A DNA stretch of 38,505 nt from the NCBI GenBank assembly GCA_902784475.1, contig CACZUX010000016.1, positions 1 to 38,505 of the forward strand, in the 5' to 3' direction. The notes beneath the pieces were generated by a model. The model was not told the origin of the DNA and ran no database searches. It worked only from the letters and a program-made list of their open reading frames with translations. The position numbers were made by a program, and so were the translations under genes. Origin of the DNA: an uncultured Bacteroidales bacterium. GTDB lineage: Bacteria; Bacteroidota; Bacteroidia; Bacteroidales; Bacteroidaceae. Position 1 is the first letter of the stretch. The number at the start of each line of letters is the position of its first letter. Of the stretch, positions 18,054 to 26,573 are shown in pieces.

Positions 18054-18090
18054 GCGGTGATGCAGCAGTGATGCAGCGGTGATGCAGCGG
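18054..18090. repeat. 11-bp tandem repeat in the efflux operon leader
   Basis: Units GCGGTGATGCA (18054-18064), GCAGTGATGCA (18065-18075), GCGGTGATGCA (18076-18086) and a partial GCGG. In the mRNA the unit reads TGCATCACCGC. It lies about 105 bases before the adaptor start codon, inside the predicted leader. Confidence 0.85.
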
Positions 18091-18157
18091 CTCTGTACGG
18101 TCTCACGTTGTTGTGTGTAGCGGGTGCGCGGAGTGCGCCTGTGCACAAAATCGGGTG

Positions 18158-18165
18158 CAAAGGTA
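18158..18165 (-). promoter_or_regulatory. -7 box of the efflux operon
   Basis: The minus strand reads TACCTTTG followed by CACCCG. It implies a ~200-nt leader containing the 11-mer array. No standard -33 TTTG. Confidence 0.6.
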
Positions 18166-18249
18166 CGGAAATTTTTGAAACCGGAAGCCCTCGGCGGCGC
18201 ATTTTTTTGAAATAGCGGGGCGAATCTTAAAGTTTTTTAGGATAAAATG

Positions 18250-18280
18250 TCCGATGTTCGGATAAAAATGCGTACCTTTG
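18250..18280 (+). promoter_or_regulatory. rfbA promoter with small inverted repeat
   Basis: TACCTTTG at 18273-18280 is the -7 box, 34 bases before the rfbA ATG. The inverted repeat TCCGA-TGT-TCGGA at 18250-18262 occupies the place where a -33 box would be and could be an operator. No TTTG there. Confidence 0.5.
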
Positions 18281-18314
18281 AACGAATCAAGTTGTTTTAC
18301 TCAAGACAAAGAGT

Positions 18315-19220
18315 ATGAAAGGAATTGTATTGGCCGGAGGCTCCGGCACCCGCTTGTATCCCATCACCAAGGGTATATCCAAGCAGCTGATGCCCATCTA
18401 CGACAAACCCATGATCTACTATCCCGTATCGGTGCTCATGTTGGCCGGCATCCGCGAAATCCTGATTATTTCCACACCTTTCGATCTGCCCGGATTCAAG
18501 CGTCTTCTGGGCGACGGCAGCGACTACGGCGTGCATTTCGAATACGCCGAGCAGCCTTCGCCCGACGGCTTGGCTCAGGCATTCACCATCGGTGCGGACT
18601 TCATCGGCGACGACAGCGCCTGTCTGGTGCTCGGCGACAACATCTTCCAGGGCAACGGTTTCAGCAAGATGTTGCGTGAGGCTGTGCGTACGGCGGAGGA
18701 AGACAAAAAGGCCACCGTGTTCGGCTATTGGGTGAATGATCCCGAGCGCTACGGCGTGGCCGAGTTCGACAAGGACGGCAACTGTCTCTCCATTGAGGAG
18801 AAGCCCGAGCATCCCAAGTCCAACTACGCCGTTGTGGGCCTGTATTTCTATCCCAACAAGGTGGTCGAAGTGGCCCGCAACATCAAGCCATCCGCTCGCG
18901 GAGAGTACGAGATTACGACCGTCAACCAGAAGTTCCTCGAGGACGGCGAGCTCAAGGTGCAGACCCTCGGAAGAGGTTTCGCCTGGCTCGACACCGGCAC
19001 GCACGACTCCCTCTCCGAGGCTTCCACCTACATCGAGGTGCTGGAGAAGCGTCAGGGCCTGAAGGTGGGCTGTCTCGAAGGCATTGCCTACCGCAAAGGA
19101 TGGATCGATGAGGAGCGCATGCGCCAGTTGGCCCAACCGATGCTCAAGAATCAGTACGGACAGTATCTGCTCAAGGTGATTGACGAAGTCAAGCGCTTCG
19201 GCAACATGAATCTGGAGTAG
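18315..19220 (+). CDS. rfbA: Glucose-1-phosphate thymidylyltransferase
   Basis: 301 residues, full family length. Nucleotidyltransferase signature [18 protein letters not shown] at residues 8-25, then YDKPMIYYP and LGDNIF. It makes dTDP-glucose from dTTP and glucose-1-phosphate, the first step to dTDP-deoxysugars of surface glycans. First of three genes; rfbD follows after 31 bases. Confidence 0.96.
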   Translation: MKGIVLAGGSGTRLYPITKGISKQLMPIYDKPMIYYPVSVLMLAGIREILIISTPFDLPGFKRLLGDGSDYGVHFEYAEQPSPDGLAQAFTIGADFIGDDSACLVLGDNIFQGNGFSKMLREAVRTAEEDKKATVFGYWVNDPERYGVAEFDKDGNCLSIEEKPEHPKSNYAVVGLYFYPNKVVEVARNIKPSARGEYEITTVNQKFLEDGELKVQTLGRGFAWLDTGTHDSLSEASTYIEVLEKRQGLKVGCLEGIAYRKGWIDEERMRQLAQPMLKNQYGQYLLKVIDEVKRFGNMNLE

Positions 19221-19251
19221 GGGACGGCGGACGCATAAACAGAAGAAAGAC

Positions 19252-20145
19252 ATGAATATTCTTGTTACCGGCGCCAACGGACAACTCGGACGCGAAATGC
19301 GCCTTGTCTCCAAAGCCTCGAAGGATCGCTACATCTTCACCGATGTCACCGAGGCCGAAGGGCTCGACACCGTTCATCTGGACATCACCGACCTGGAGGC
19401 TATTCGCACGATGGTGAAGGAAAACAGCGTGGAGGCCATTGTCAATTGCGCCGCATGGACCAATGTGGACGCCTGTGAGACGGATGAAAAACTGGCCGCT
19501 CTGGCCGAGCGCCTCAATGCCGATGCGCCTCGCAATCTGGCTGTTGCGATGAAAGAGGTCGGCGGTCTGCTCATACAGATTTCCACCGACTACGTCTTCG
19601 GCAAAGAGCCTTACAACACCCCCTGCCGCGAAGACCAGAAAGGCACGCCGACGGGCGTTTACGGCTCGACGAAGAAGCTCGGAGAGCAGTATATCATCGA
19701 CTCCGGCTGCCGCTACGTCATCATCCGCACGGCCTGGCTCTATTCCGAGTTCGGCAAGAACTTCTGCAAGACGATGATGACGCTCACGGCCACCAAGCCC
19801 GCGCTCAGGGTGGTGTTCGACCAATGCGGCACGCCGACTTATGCGCTGGATCTGGCCGAAGCCATTCTCACGATTCTCTCCAAACCCGTCGAGGGCATCT
19901 ATCATTTTTCCAACGAGGGCGTGTGCAGCTGGTTCGACTTCACGAAGATGATTGCCGAATACTGCGGCCACACAGAGTGCGACATCCAGCCCTGCTACTC
20001 CAGCGAATATCCTTCGCCCGTGCAGCGTCCCGCCTACAGCGTTTTGGACAAGCGCAAGATACGCGAAACGTTCGGCATCCGGGTGCCCTACTGGACGGAG
20101 AGCCTGAAGAAGTGCATCAGGAATTTGCAAGAAATGAATGCCTGA
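19252..20145 (+). CDS. rfbD: dTDP-4-dehydrorhamnose reductase
   Basis: 297 residues of the SDR fold: GANGQLGREM at residues 7-16 for NADPH, STDYVF, and the catalytic Y-x3-K in YGSTKKLGEQY. It performs the last reduction to dTDP-L-rhamnose. The usual partner rfbC (3,5-epimerase) is not between rfbA and rfbD nor elsewhere in the window. Confidence 0.94.
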   Translation: MNILVTGANGQLGREMRLVSKASKDRYIFTDVTEAEGLDTVHLDITDLEAIRTMVKENSVEAIVNCAAWTNVDACETDEKLAALAERLNADAPRNLAVAMKEVGGLLIQISTDYVFGKEPYNTPCREDQKGTPTGVYGSTKKLGEQYIIDSGCRYVIIRTAWLYSEFGKNFCKTMMTLTATKPALRVVFDQCGTPTYALDLAEAILTILSKPVEGIYHFSNEGVCSWFDFTKMIAEYCGHTECDIQPCYSSEYPSPVQRPAYSVLDKRKIRETFGIRVPYWTESLKKCIRNLQEMNA

Positions 20146-20188
20146 TAGCCAGAGTTTTAACTTATTTTTATTGAATAGCAACTTAAAT

Positions 20189-21322
20189 ATGAAGAATATC
20201 GTTATCACCGGCGGCGCCGGATTCATCGGAAGCCATGTTGTTCGCCTCTTTGTGAACAAGTATCCCGAGTATAATATCATCAATCTCGACAAGCTCACCT
20301 ACGCCGGCAATCTGGCCAATCTGAAGGACATCGAGGACAAGCCGAATTACAAGTTCGTGCGGATGGACATCTGCGACTTCGACGCCTTCTATAAGCTGAT
20401 GCAGGACGAGAAGATCGACGGCATCATCCATCTGGCCGCCGAGAGTCACGTGGACCGTTCCATCAAGGATCCCTTCACCTTTGCACGCACCAACGTGATG
20501 GGTACGCTCTCGCTCTTGCAGGCTGCCAAGCTCTATTGGGAGTCTCTGCCGGAGAAGTATGAGGGCAAGCGCTTCTACCACATCTCCACGGACGAGGTCT
20601 ACGGCGCCCTTGAGATGACCAATCCCGAAGGCATTGAGCCTCCTTTCACCACGACGGCTTCTTCCTCCGAGCACCATCTGGCCTACGGCAAGGATTTCTT
20701 CTACGAGACGACGAAGTACAATCCCCATTCGCCCTACAGCGCCTCCAAGGCTTCGAGCGACCACTTCGTGCGTGCCTTCCACGACACTTACGGCATGCCC
20801 ACGATTGTGACCAACTGCTCCAACAACTACGGCCCCTATCAGTTCCCCGAGAAGCTGATTCCGCTCTTCATCAACAACATCCGTCACCGCAAGCCTCTTC
20901 CCGTCTACGGCAAGGGCGAGAATGTGCGCGACTGGCTCTATGTGGTGGATCACGCCCGTGCCATCGACACGATTTTCCACAACGGCAAGATTGCCGAGAC
21001 TTACAACATCGGCGGCTTCAATGAGTGGAAGAACATCGACATCATCAAGACCGTCATCAAGACGGTGGACCGTCTGCTGGGCCGCAAGGAGGGAGAGGAC
21101 CTCGACCTCATCACCTACGTTACCGACCGTCTGGGCCACGACGCCCGCTACGCCATCGACTCCACGAAGCTTCAGAAGGAGCTCGGCTGGGAGCCTTCTC
21201 TGCAGTTTGAGGAAGGCATCGAGAAGACGGTGAAGTGGTATCTCGACAATCAGGAGTGGATGGACAACATCACTTCGGGCGAGTACGAGAAGTACTACGA
21301 GGATATGTATAAAGGACGCTGA
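20189..21322 (+). CDS. rfbB: dTDP-glucose 4,6-dehydratase
   Basis: 377 residues. NAD motif GGAGFIGSH at residues 7-15, the catalytic dehydratase segment STDEVYG, and Y-x3-K in YSASKAS. It converts dTDP-glucose to dTDP-4-keto-6-deoxyglucose. The start is MKNIVITGG at 20189; a frame extending to 20138 overlaps rfbD and lacks family support. A 7-bp inverted repeat AAAGGAC / GTCCTTT (21311-21317 / 21328-21334) spans the stop codon and may help end transcription. Confidence 0.96.
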   Translation: MKNIVITGGAGFIGSHVVRLFVNKYPEYNIINLDKLTYAGNLANLKDIEDKPNYKFVRMDICDFDAFYKLMQDEKIDGIIHLAAESHVDRSIKDPFTFARTNVMGTLSLLQAAKLYWESLPEKYEGKRFYHISTDEVYGALEMTNPEGIEPPFTTTASSSEHHLAYGKDFFYETTKYNPHSPYSASKASSDHFVRAFHDTYGMPTIVTNCSNNYGPYQFPEKLIPLFINNIRHRKPLPVYGKGENVRDWLYVVDHARAIDTIFHNGKIAETYNIGGFNEWKNIDIIKTVIKTVDRLLGRKEGEDLDLITYVTDRLGHDARYAIDSTKLQKELGWEPSLQFEEGIEKTVKWYLDNQEWMDNITSGEYEKYYEDMYKGR

Positions 21323-21378
21323 AAGGTGTCCTTTAGGGGCTGTTAAGTCCAGTAAACTGTTAACGGTCGCAGACTGAT

Positions 21379-23802
21379 TTATTTCAGCTCTACGACCGTT
21401 ATTCCTGCTCCGCCGAATCTGACGTCCTCGTCTCTCACGCTGAAGACTCTCGGCACGGTCTTCATGTAGTGGCGGCAGAGCTCCCTCAATGCGCCCGTGC
21501 CCGTTCCGTGAAGAATACGCACACGCGAAGCGCCCGTCATGAGGGCGTCGTCCATGTAGTGCATCAGCGTGTCCAGCGCTTCGTCGGCTCTCTGTCCGCG
21601 AATGTCAAGTTCCGGCGAGAAATTCACGTTGTGCTGGTGCACGATATGGGTGCCGCTTGAGATAGCGGTCGTGGTGCTCGGTTTGGGCGCTTTGGCGGCT
21701 TCGATGCGATCTATGGTGGTGACGGTGTGGATGTGGCCGAACGTCAGCGTGACCTTCTTGCCCTCGATGCGGTCGATGACGCCTACGGTGGAGGAGCCTT
21801 TGATTCTGGCGTATTTGCCGACAGCGATGGCGGGGCCGCTCGCTGCGGGTGCGGCGTTTGTCTGTGGCTTGGGGCGCTTCATGCGCTCGGAAACGGCTTT
21901 GGCGGGTGCCGTCAGCGACTCCATCACGTTGGCCAGGCTCTCGCGTGCTTCCTTCGTGCGCGTCTTTTCGGCTTGTGCCTCACGGATTTCCTTGATTGTG
22001 CGCTCCACGGCGGCATTGGCGCTGGAGACGATCTCCTTGGCTTCTTCTCTGGCGGAGTGGAGTATGTCCTTCTTCTCCTGCCTGAGGCCTTCTATCTTCT
22101 CCTCGTAGCGCTGTATGGTGGCTTCCATGCGCTTTTCCTTCTCGTGGATGTTCTGGCGCTTGTCCTCCCAATAGCGCTTGTCGCGCACGATGTCCAGTAG
22201 ATATTTGTCTGCGGAGACATATTCCTGACCGACAATCGAGGTGGCTCTCTGTATGACTTCGGCGGGAATGCCGATCTTGCGGGCAATCTCGATGGCAAAC
22301 GAGCTGCCCGGATTGCCGATTTGCAACTGGAAGAGCGCCTCCATCTTCTGTCTGTCGTAGAGCATGGCGCCGTTGCGCACGCCTTCGTGGTTTTCGGCGA
22401 AATGCTTCAGATTCTGATAGTGTGTGGTGATGACGGCCCATGCGCCTTTCTCGTGGAAGCGCTCCAGGATGGCTTCCGCCATAGCGCCGCCGATGGTGGG
22501 TTCGGTGCCGCTGCCCATTTCGTCGACGAGGAGCAGGGTGTTCTCTCCGGCAGCCTTCATCATCTGCTTCATCTTCACCAGATGCGAAGAGTAGGTGGAG
22601 AGATCGTTTTCGATGCTCTGGTCGTCACCGATGTCGATGAGCATTTCGGAGAACATGCCGCACTTGGAGTTCTCGCCCAAAGGCACGGGTAGTCCGCACT
22701 GCAACATGTATTGTATCAGGCCTACGGTCTTCAGGCAGACGCTCTTGCCTCCGGCATTGGGGCCGGAGATGATGAGGATACGCCCGTCTTTGTCCAAAAG
22801 GATGTCCAGGGGCACGATGTTTCTCTCCTGACTTTTGAGCGAACGCTCCAGCAAGGGATGACGGGCCAGAGTCCAGTCGATGACGGGGCGCGAGGACACT
22901 CTCGGGCAGATGCCTTTGATCTCGCGGGCGAAGAAGACTTTGGCCATCACGAATTCCAGCTGTCCCAGAAAGTCGAAAGCCTTCAGCAGCTCCTTGACAT
23001 TCGGACGGATCAGGGTGGTGAAGTGTTGCAGGATGTGTATGATTTCCCGCTTCTCTTCCGCTTCGAGCTCGCGGATTCTGTTGTTGGCTTCGACGACCTC
23101 CTGGGGCTCCACATAGACGGTCTTGCCCGTTGCCGATTCGTCGTGCACGATGCCGCCCAGACGTTTCTTGATGGTCGGGGACACGGGGATGACCAGACGG
23201 CCGTCTCTCAGGGTGGGGTTGGTGTCGGCTTCGATGAGGCCCTCTTCCTTGATGGTGCGCAGAATGCCCTGAAGGGCGCGCGACACACTGCCTTCGGCGC
23301 GCTTCAGCTCGCTTCTGACACGCTGCAGCGTGGGCGAGGCGTCGTCTTTGATGTGTCCGTGCTTGTCGAGTATTTTTTCGGCACACTGCTCCACGGCGTG
23401 AAAGGTGAACACTCCGTGTGCCATCTTCTCCAATGCGGGATAGGCGGGAGGCGTGTCCTCGCTTCTGGCGGACACGCCGTTCTCTTCCTGGCGGATGAGG
23501 CGGAGCCAGCCGTGCATCGTCACCAGTGTGAGATAGAGCCGGTGCAGGTCTTCTTCCAGAATGTAGGTGCCTTCAATGCGGATGCGCTTGACGGCTTCTC
23601 TCAGATCGTAGAACGACATCTCGGGCGTCTCCGTCAGCGTCGAGATGAGCGTTTGCAGCTCGTTGGTCTCCTCCTGTCGCTGGCGGATAAGCTCTATGTC
23701 GTTGCACCAGGTGAGTGCATCGATGTGTTCGCGTCCCAACTGCGACTGACAGTTGTCCGCAAGCATGTTTTTTATCTGGTCAAAGCCTATCTTGTGCTCC
23801 AT
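21379..23802 (-). CDS. mutS2: MutS2 ATPase/endonuclease
   Basis: 807 residues. MutS core with Walker A GPNAGGKSV (347-355), the segment LLVDEMGSGTEP as Walker B and beyond, a long Glu/Lys-rich coiled coil (about 515-610), then a KOW-like segment and a C-terminal Smr domain with LDIRGQRADEA and HGTGTGALRE. MutS2 proteins act on branched DNA and, in some bacteria, split stalled or collided ribosomes; the Smr domain is the nuclease part. The start MEHKIGF at 23802 matches relatives, and the longer frame to 23850 includes the promoter. Divergent from the DUF4301 gene. Confidence 0.95.
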   Translation of the reverse strand: MEHKIGFDQIKNMLADNCQSQLGREHIDALTWCNDIELIRQRQEETNELQTLISTLTETPEMSFYDLREAVKRIRIEGTYILEEDLHRLYLTLVTMHGWLRLIRQEENGVSARSEDTPPAYPALEKMAHGVFTFHAVEQCAEKILDKHGHIKDDASPTLQRVRSELKRAEGSVSRALQGILRTIKEEGLIEADTNPTLRDGRLVIPVSPTIKKRLGGIVHDESATGKTVYVEPQEVVEANNRIRELEAEEKREIIHILQHFTTLIRPNVKELLKAFDFLGQLEFVMAKVFFAREIKGICPRVSSRPVIDWTLARHPLLERSLKSQERNIVPLDILLDKDGRILIISGPNAGGKSVCLKTVGLIQYMLQCGLPVPLGENSKCGMFSEMLIDIGDDQSIENDLSTYSSHLVKMKQMMKAAGENTLLLVDEMGSGTEPTIGGAMAEAILERFHEKGAWAVITTHYQNLKHFAENHEGVRNGAMLYDRQKMEALFQLQIGNPGSSFAIEIARKIGIPAEVIQRATSIVGQEYVSADKYLLDIVRDKRYWEDKRQNIHEKEKRMEATIQRYEEKIEGLRQEKKDILHSAREEAKEIVSSANAAVERTIKEIREAQAEKTRTKEARESLANVMESLTAPAKAVSERMKRPKPQTNAAPAASGPAIAVGKYARIKGSSTVGVIDRIEGKKVTLTFGHIHTVTTIDRIEAAKAPKPSTTTAISSGTHIVHQHNVNFSPELDIRGQRADEALDTLMHYMDDALMTGASRVRILHGTGTGALRELCRHYMKTVPRVFSVRDEDVRFGGAGITVVELK

Positions 23803-23810
23803 TCGGGGTG

Positions 23811-23818
23811 CAAAGATA
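23811..23818 (-). promoter_or_regulatory. -7 box of mutS2, almost at the start codon
   Basis: Minus-strand TATCTTTG ends 8 bases before the mutS2 ATG, so transcription should begin within a base or two of the start codon: a predicted leaderless mRNA. Confidence 0.6.
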
Positions 23819-23881
23819 TAAAATTCCCCACAATTCTTTGTCCATAACAAACAATTATTTTCACAGTTTCATTTTTTTTCT

Positions 23882-23889
23882 TATTTTTG
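23882..23889 (+). promoter_or_regulatory. -7 box of the DUF4301 gene
   Basis: TATTTTTG followed by CAG, 29 bases before the ATG at 23919. Divergent from the mutS2 promoter about 63 bases away. Confidence 0.6.
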
Positions 23890-23918
23890 CAGTGAATAAA
23901 CCATAATCATATACTACT

Positions 23919-25433
23919 ATGTTGACACAGGAAGACAAAATTCAGCTTCAGCAAAAAGGAATCAGTGAGTCACAGATAGAGCGTCAGCTCAAGCAGTTTC
24001 GCGAGGGCTTCCCGTTTCTGCGCCTGAAGGCAGCCGCCAGTGTGGAGAACGGCATTCTGCGCACGTCGCTAGACGAACAGAAGCACTTCGTCAAGCTTTG
24101 GGACCAGTATAAGAAGGAGGGTCACAAGATCACCAAATTCGTGCCTGCTTCCGGCGCTGCCAGCCGCATGTTCAAGGCGATGTTCGAGTTTGTGGACGCC
24201 GACTACGACGTGCCGACGACCGACTTCGAGAAGAAGTTCTTCGACCGTCTCCACGACTTCGCTTTCTTCCCCGCTTTGGACGATGCCTGCGTTGTGATGT
24301 ACGGCAAGGGTGCCGACGCTCTGGTGGCAGAAGGCCGTCAGAAGGATGTCGTGGTGGCCATGCTGGATGCCGACGGCCTGAATTACGGCCAGTTGCCCAA
24401 GGGCCTGCTTCAGTTCCACAGCTACGACACTCAGGCCCGCACACCGCTTGAGGAGCATCTGGTGGAGGCTGCGCTCTATGCCAGCAGCAAGGGTGAAGCC
24501 GACGTGCACTTCACGGTGTCTTCCGAGCACAAAGCTCTGTTCCAGCAGCTGGTGAAGGATGTGCTGGGCGACTACGAGAAGGAATACGGCGTGCGTTATC
24601 ACGTCTCGTTCTCCGAGCAGAAACCCTCTACGGACACTTTGGCCGCCACTATGGATAACGAGCCTTTCCGTGTGGACGGCAAACTGCTCTTCCGTCCCGG
24701 AGGTCACGGCGCTTTGATTGAAAACCTGTCCGATCTGGACTCCGATATCGTCTTCATCAAGAACATTGACAACGTCGTGCCCGATCGTCTCAAGGAGGAG
24801 ACCGTGCTGTGGAAGCAGGTGCTGGCCGGCGTGCTGGTCGAGGCTCAGACTCAGGCGTTCTCTTATCTGAGACTGTTGGACAGCGGAGATTTCAACCACT
24901 CCGATCTGGAGGACATGATCCGCTTCGTGCGCCACACGCTGTGCTGCGACAAAGAGGGCCTCAAGGATATGGAGGATACCGAATTGGTCAACTACCTGCG
25001 CTCGAAGCTCAACCGTCCCATGCGTGCAGCGGGCGTTGTGAAGAATGTCGGCGAGCCCGGCGGCGGTCCGTTCCTGGCCTACAATCCCGACGGCAGCATC
25101 TCCCTGCAGATTCTGGAGTCGAGCCAGATCGACCAGAACAACGCCGAATATCAGAAGATGTTCACCGAGGGCACTCATTTCAACCCCGTGGACCTCGTGT
25201 GCGCGATACGCGATTATAAAGGTAACAAGTTCGACCTGCCCAAGTATGTGGACCCCGCCACGGGCTTCATCTCCTTCAAGAGCAAGTCCGGCCGCGAGCT
25301 CAAAGCGCTCGAGTTGCCCGGTTTGTGGAACGGCGCCATGAGCGATTGGTCCACCATCATGGTCGAAGTGCCTCTGGCTACTTTCAATCCGGTCAAAACG
25401 GTCAACGATCTGCTTCGCGACCAGCACCAGTAA
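23919..25433 (+). CDS. DUF4301 family protein
   Basis: 504 residues, soluble, no signal peptide. The motif FVPASGAASRMFKAMFEF near residue 70 resembles the phosphate-binding loop of a nucleotidyltransferase fold. Further conserved-looking segments are GLLQFHSYD, LLFRPGGHGALIENL, DIVFIKNIDNV and AAGVVKNVGEPGGGPFLA. These are characteristic of the Bacteroidota DUF4301 family, which is thought to be nucleotidyltransferase-like; a substrate is not known to me. It is followed after 12 bases by the DUF721 gene. Confidence 0.85.
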   Translation: MLTQEDKIQLQQKGISESQIERQLKQFREGFPFLRLKAAASVENGILRTSLDEQKHFVKLWDQYKKEGHKITKFVPASGAASRMFKAMFEFVDADYDVPTTDFEKKFFDRLHDFAFFPALDDACVVMYGKGADALVAEGRQKDVVVAMLDADGLNYGQLPKGLLQFHSYDTQARTPLEEHLVEAALYASSKGEADVHFTVSSEHKALFQQLVKDVLGDYEKEYGVRYHVSFSEQKPSTDTLAATMDNEPFRVDGKLLFRPGGHGALIENLSDLDSDIVFIKNIDNVVPDRLKEETVLWKQVLAGVLVEAQTQAFSYLRLLDSGDFNHSDLEDMIRFVRHTLCCDKEGLKDMEDTELVNYLRSKLNRPMRAAGVVKNVGEPGGGPFLAYNPDGSISLQILESSQIDQNNAEYQKMFTEGTHFNPVDLVCAIRDYKGNKFDLPKYVDPATGFISFKSKSGRELKALELPGLWNGAMSDWSTIMVEVPLATFNPVKTVNDLLRDQHQ

Positions 25434-25445
25434 AACATTTCCTCC

Positions 25446-25736
25446 GTGCTGTATCGCAGGCCCCAGCATATATCGTCCCTTCTCGATGCCTTCCTGCGCT
25501 CGGAGGGATTGGAGACGCCTTTGGCGCGCTACAGAGCCCAGGTGGCGGTGGCGCGTGTGATCGGCGAGCAGTATCAGCGCTACATCGGCGAAGTGCGTTT
25601 TCAGGGCGACACGCTCCGTGTGCAGATCAAGAGCGCGCCTTTGCGCCAGAACCTCCTGATGAACCGCGACTTCTATCTTCGGGCCCTGAATCATGAGGCC
25701 GGCGCGCAGGTGGTCCAGAATTTAATCTTCTGTTAG
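25446..25736 (+). CDS. DUF721 / DciA-like protein
   Basis: 96 residues. The order 'ISSLLDAFLRSEGL ... ARVIGEQYQRYIGEVRFQGDTLRVQIKSAPLRQNLLMNRDFYLRALNHEAG' is the short Bacteroidota form of DUF721, related to DciA, the replicative-helicase operator that replaces DnaC in most bacteria. The start is GTG at 25446 (an in-frame TAA lies at 25431-25433), with no clear ribosome binding site. It lies between DUF4301 and the ABC ATPase with short spacers. Confidence 0.75.
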   Translation: MLYRRPQHISSLLDAFLRSEGLETPLARYRAQVAVARVIGEQYQRYIGEVRFQGDTLRVQIKSAPLRQNLLMNRDFYLRALNHEAGAQVVQNLIFC

Positions 25737-25745
25737 ACGGCTGCG

Positions 25746-26573
25746 ATGGAGCTTGTGCTTAAGGATCTCGTGATCGGCTACAATACGCGCGCAGGTCAGC
25801 GGCGCGTCACCGCTCCCTTGAGCGTGAAGCTCCCCGAGGGGCGTCTGATTTGTCTTGTCGGACGCAACGGTGTGGGCAAGTCCACGCTCTTGCGCTCTCT
25901 CTCCGGCCTGCAGCCGCCGCTCTCTGGCGATGTGCTTCTGGGGGGCAGCAGCATTGCCTCCTACAGCCACAAGGCTCTGGCGCGTCTGGTCTCCGTTGTC
26001 ACCACGCGCGATGTGCCCGTGCCTTCCATGACGTCGTGGGAAGTCGTAGCCCTCGGACGCAGCCCCTACACGCAGTTCTGGGGGCAGCTTTCTCCGGCGG
26101 ATAAGGAGATTGTGGACCGGAGCATCGACATCACGGGTATCTCGCCTCTGGCCTCACGGCGTGTGGGCTCTCTCTCCGACGGAGAGCGTCAGAAGGTGAT
26201 GATTGCGAAGGCTATAGCGCAGGAAACGCCGGTGATTCTCCTGGACGAGCCGACGGCTTTTCTGGACTATCCCAGCAAGGTGTCCACACTGTCGCTGCTT
26301 TCGCGTCTGGCGCGAGAAATGGGGCGCACGATTCTCGTCTCCACGCACGACGTGGAGCACGCACTTCGTCTGTCCGACGAAGTCCTGTTGCTTCAGAAGG
26401 AGGGATTATATAAGGTATTGCGACGAGATGCTCTCGTTCTCGACCACTCTGCGGATGGTCTCGGCCAGCAGGTCGGCGATGGTGAGCTGCTTGACCTTGG
26501 CACAGCGCTGGGAGTAGGGGATGGAGTCGGTGAAGACAATCTCCTCAAGCGCACTGTTCTGCACGCGCTCTGA
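25746..26573 (+). CDS. Orphan ABC ATPase (FecE/BtuD-like) with antisense-derived C-terminus
   Basis: 275 residues. Walker A GRNGVGKST (about 38-46), Q-loop region, signature LSDGERQ, Walker B VILLDEPTAFLDYP and H-loop STHDVEHAL. This is the iron-siderophore/cobalamin importer ATPase type, usually paired with a BtuC/FecD permease and a binding protein; neither is nearby. The conserved core ends near residue 218. From residue 221 on, the frame runs through the 3' end of the opposite-strand prs gene for 168 bases and finds its stop only at 26571-26573. The last ~55 residues are therefore antisense prs and unlikely to be ancestral. It may be an ATPase truncated by rearrangement. Confidence 0.8.
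   Translation: MELVLKDLVIGYNTRAGQRRVTAPLSVKLPEGRLICLVGRNGVGKSTLLRSLSGLQPPLSGDVLLGGSSIASYSHKALARLVSVVTTRDVPVPSMTSWEVVALGRSPYTQFWGQLSPADKEIVDRSIDITGISPLASRRVGSLSDGERQKVMIAKAIAQETPVILLDEPTAFLDYPSKVSTLSLLSRLAREMGRTILVSTHDVEHALRLSDEVLLLQKEGLYKVLRRDALVLDHSADGLGQQVGDGELLDLGTALGVGDGVGEDNLLKRTVLHAL

Larger units (their letters stand above)
17950..18314. other. Divergent regulatory region between efflux operon and rfbA
   Basis: 365 bases without a gene. It holds the minus-strand promoter and ~200-nt leader of the efflux operon with its 11-mer array, and the plus-strand promoter of rfbA. Short open frames here lack protein character. Confidence 0.65.
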
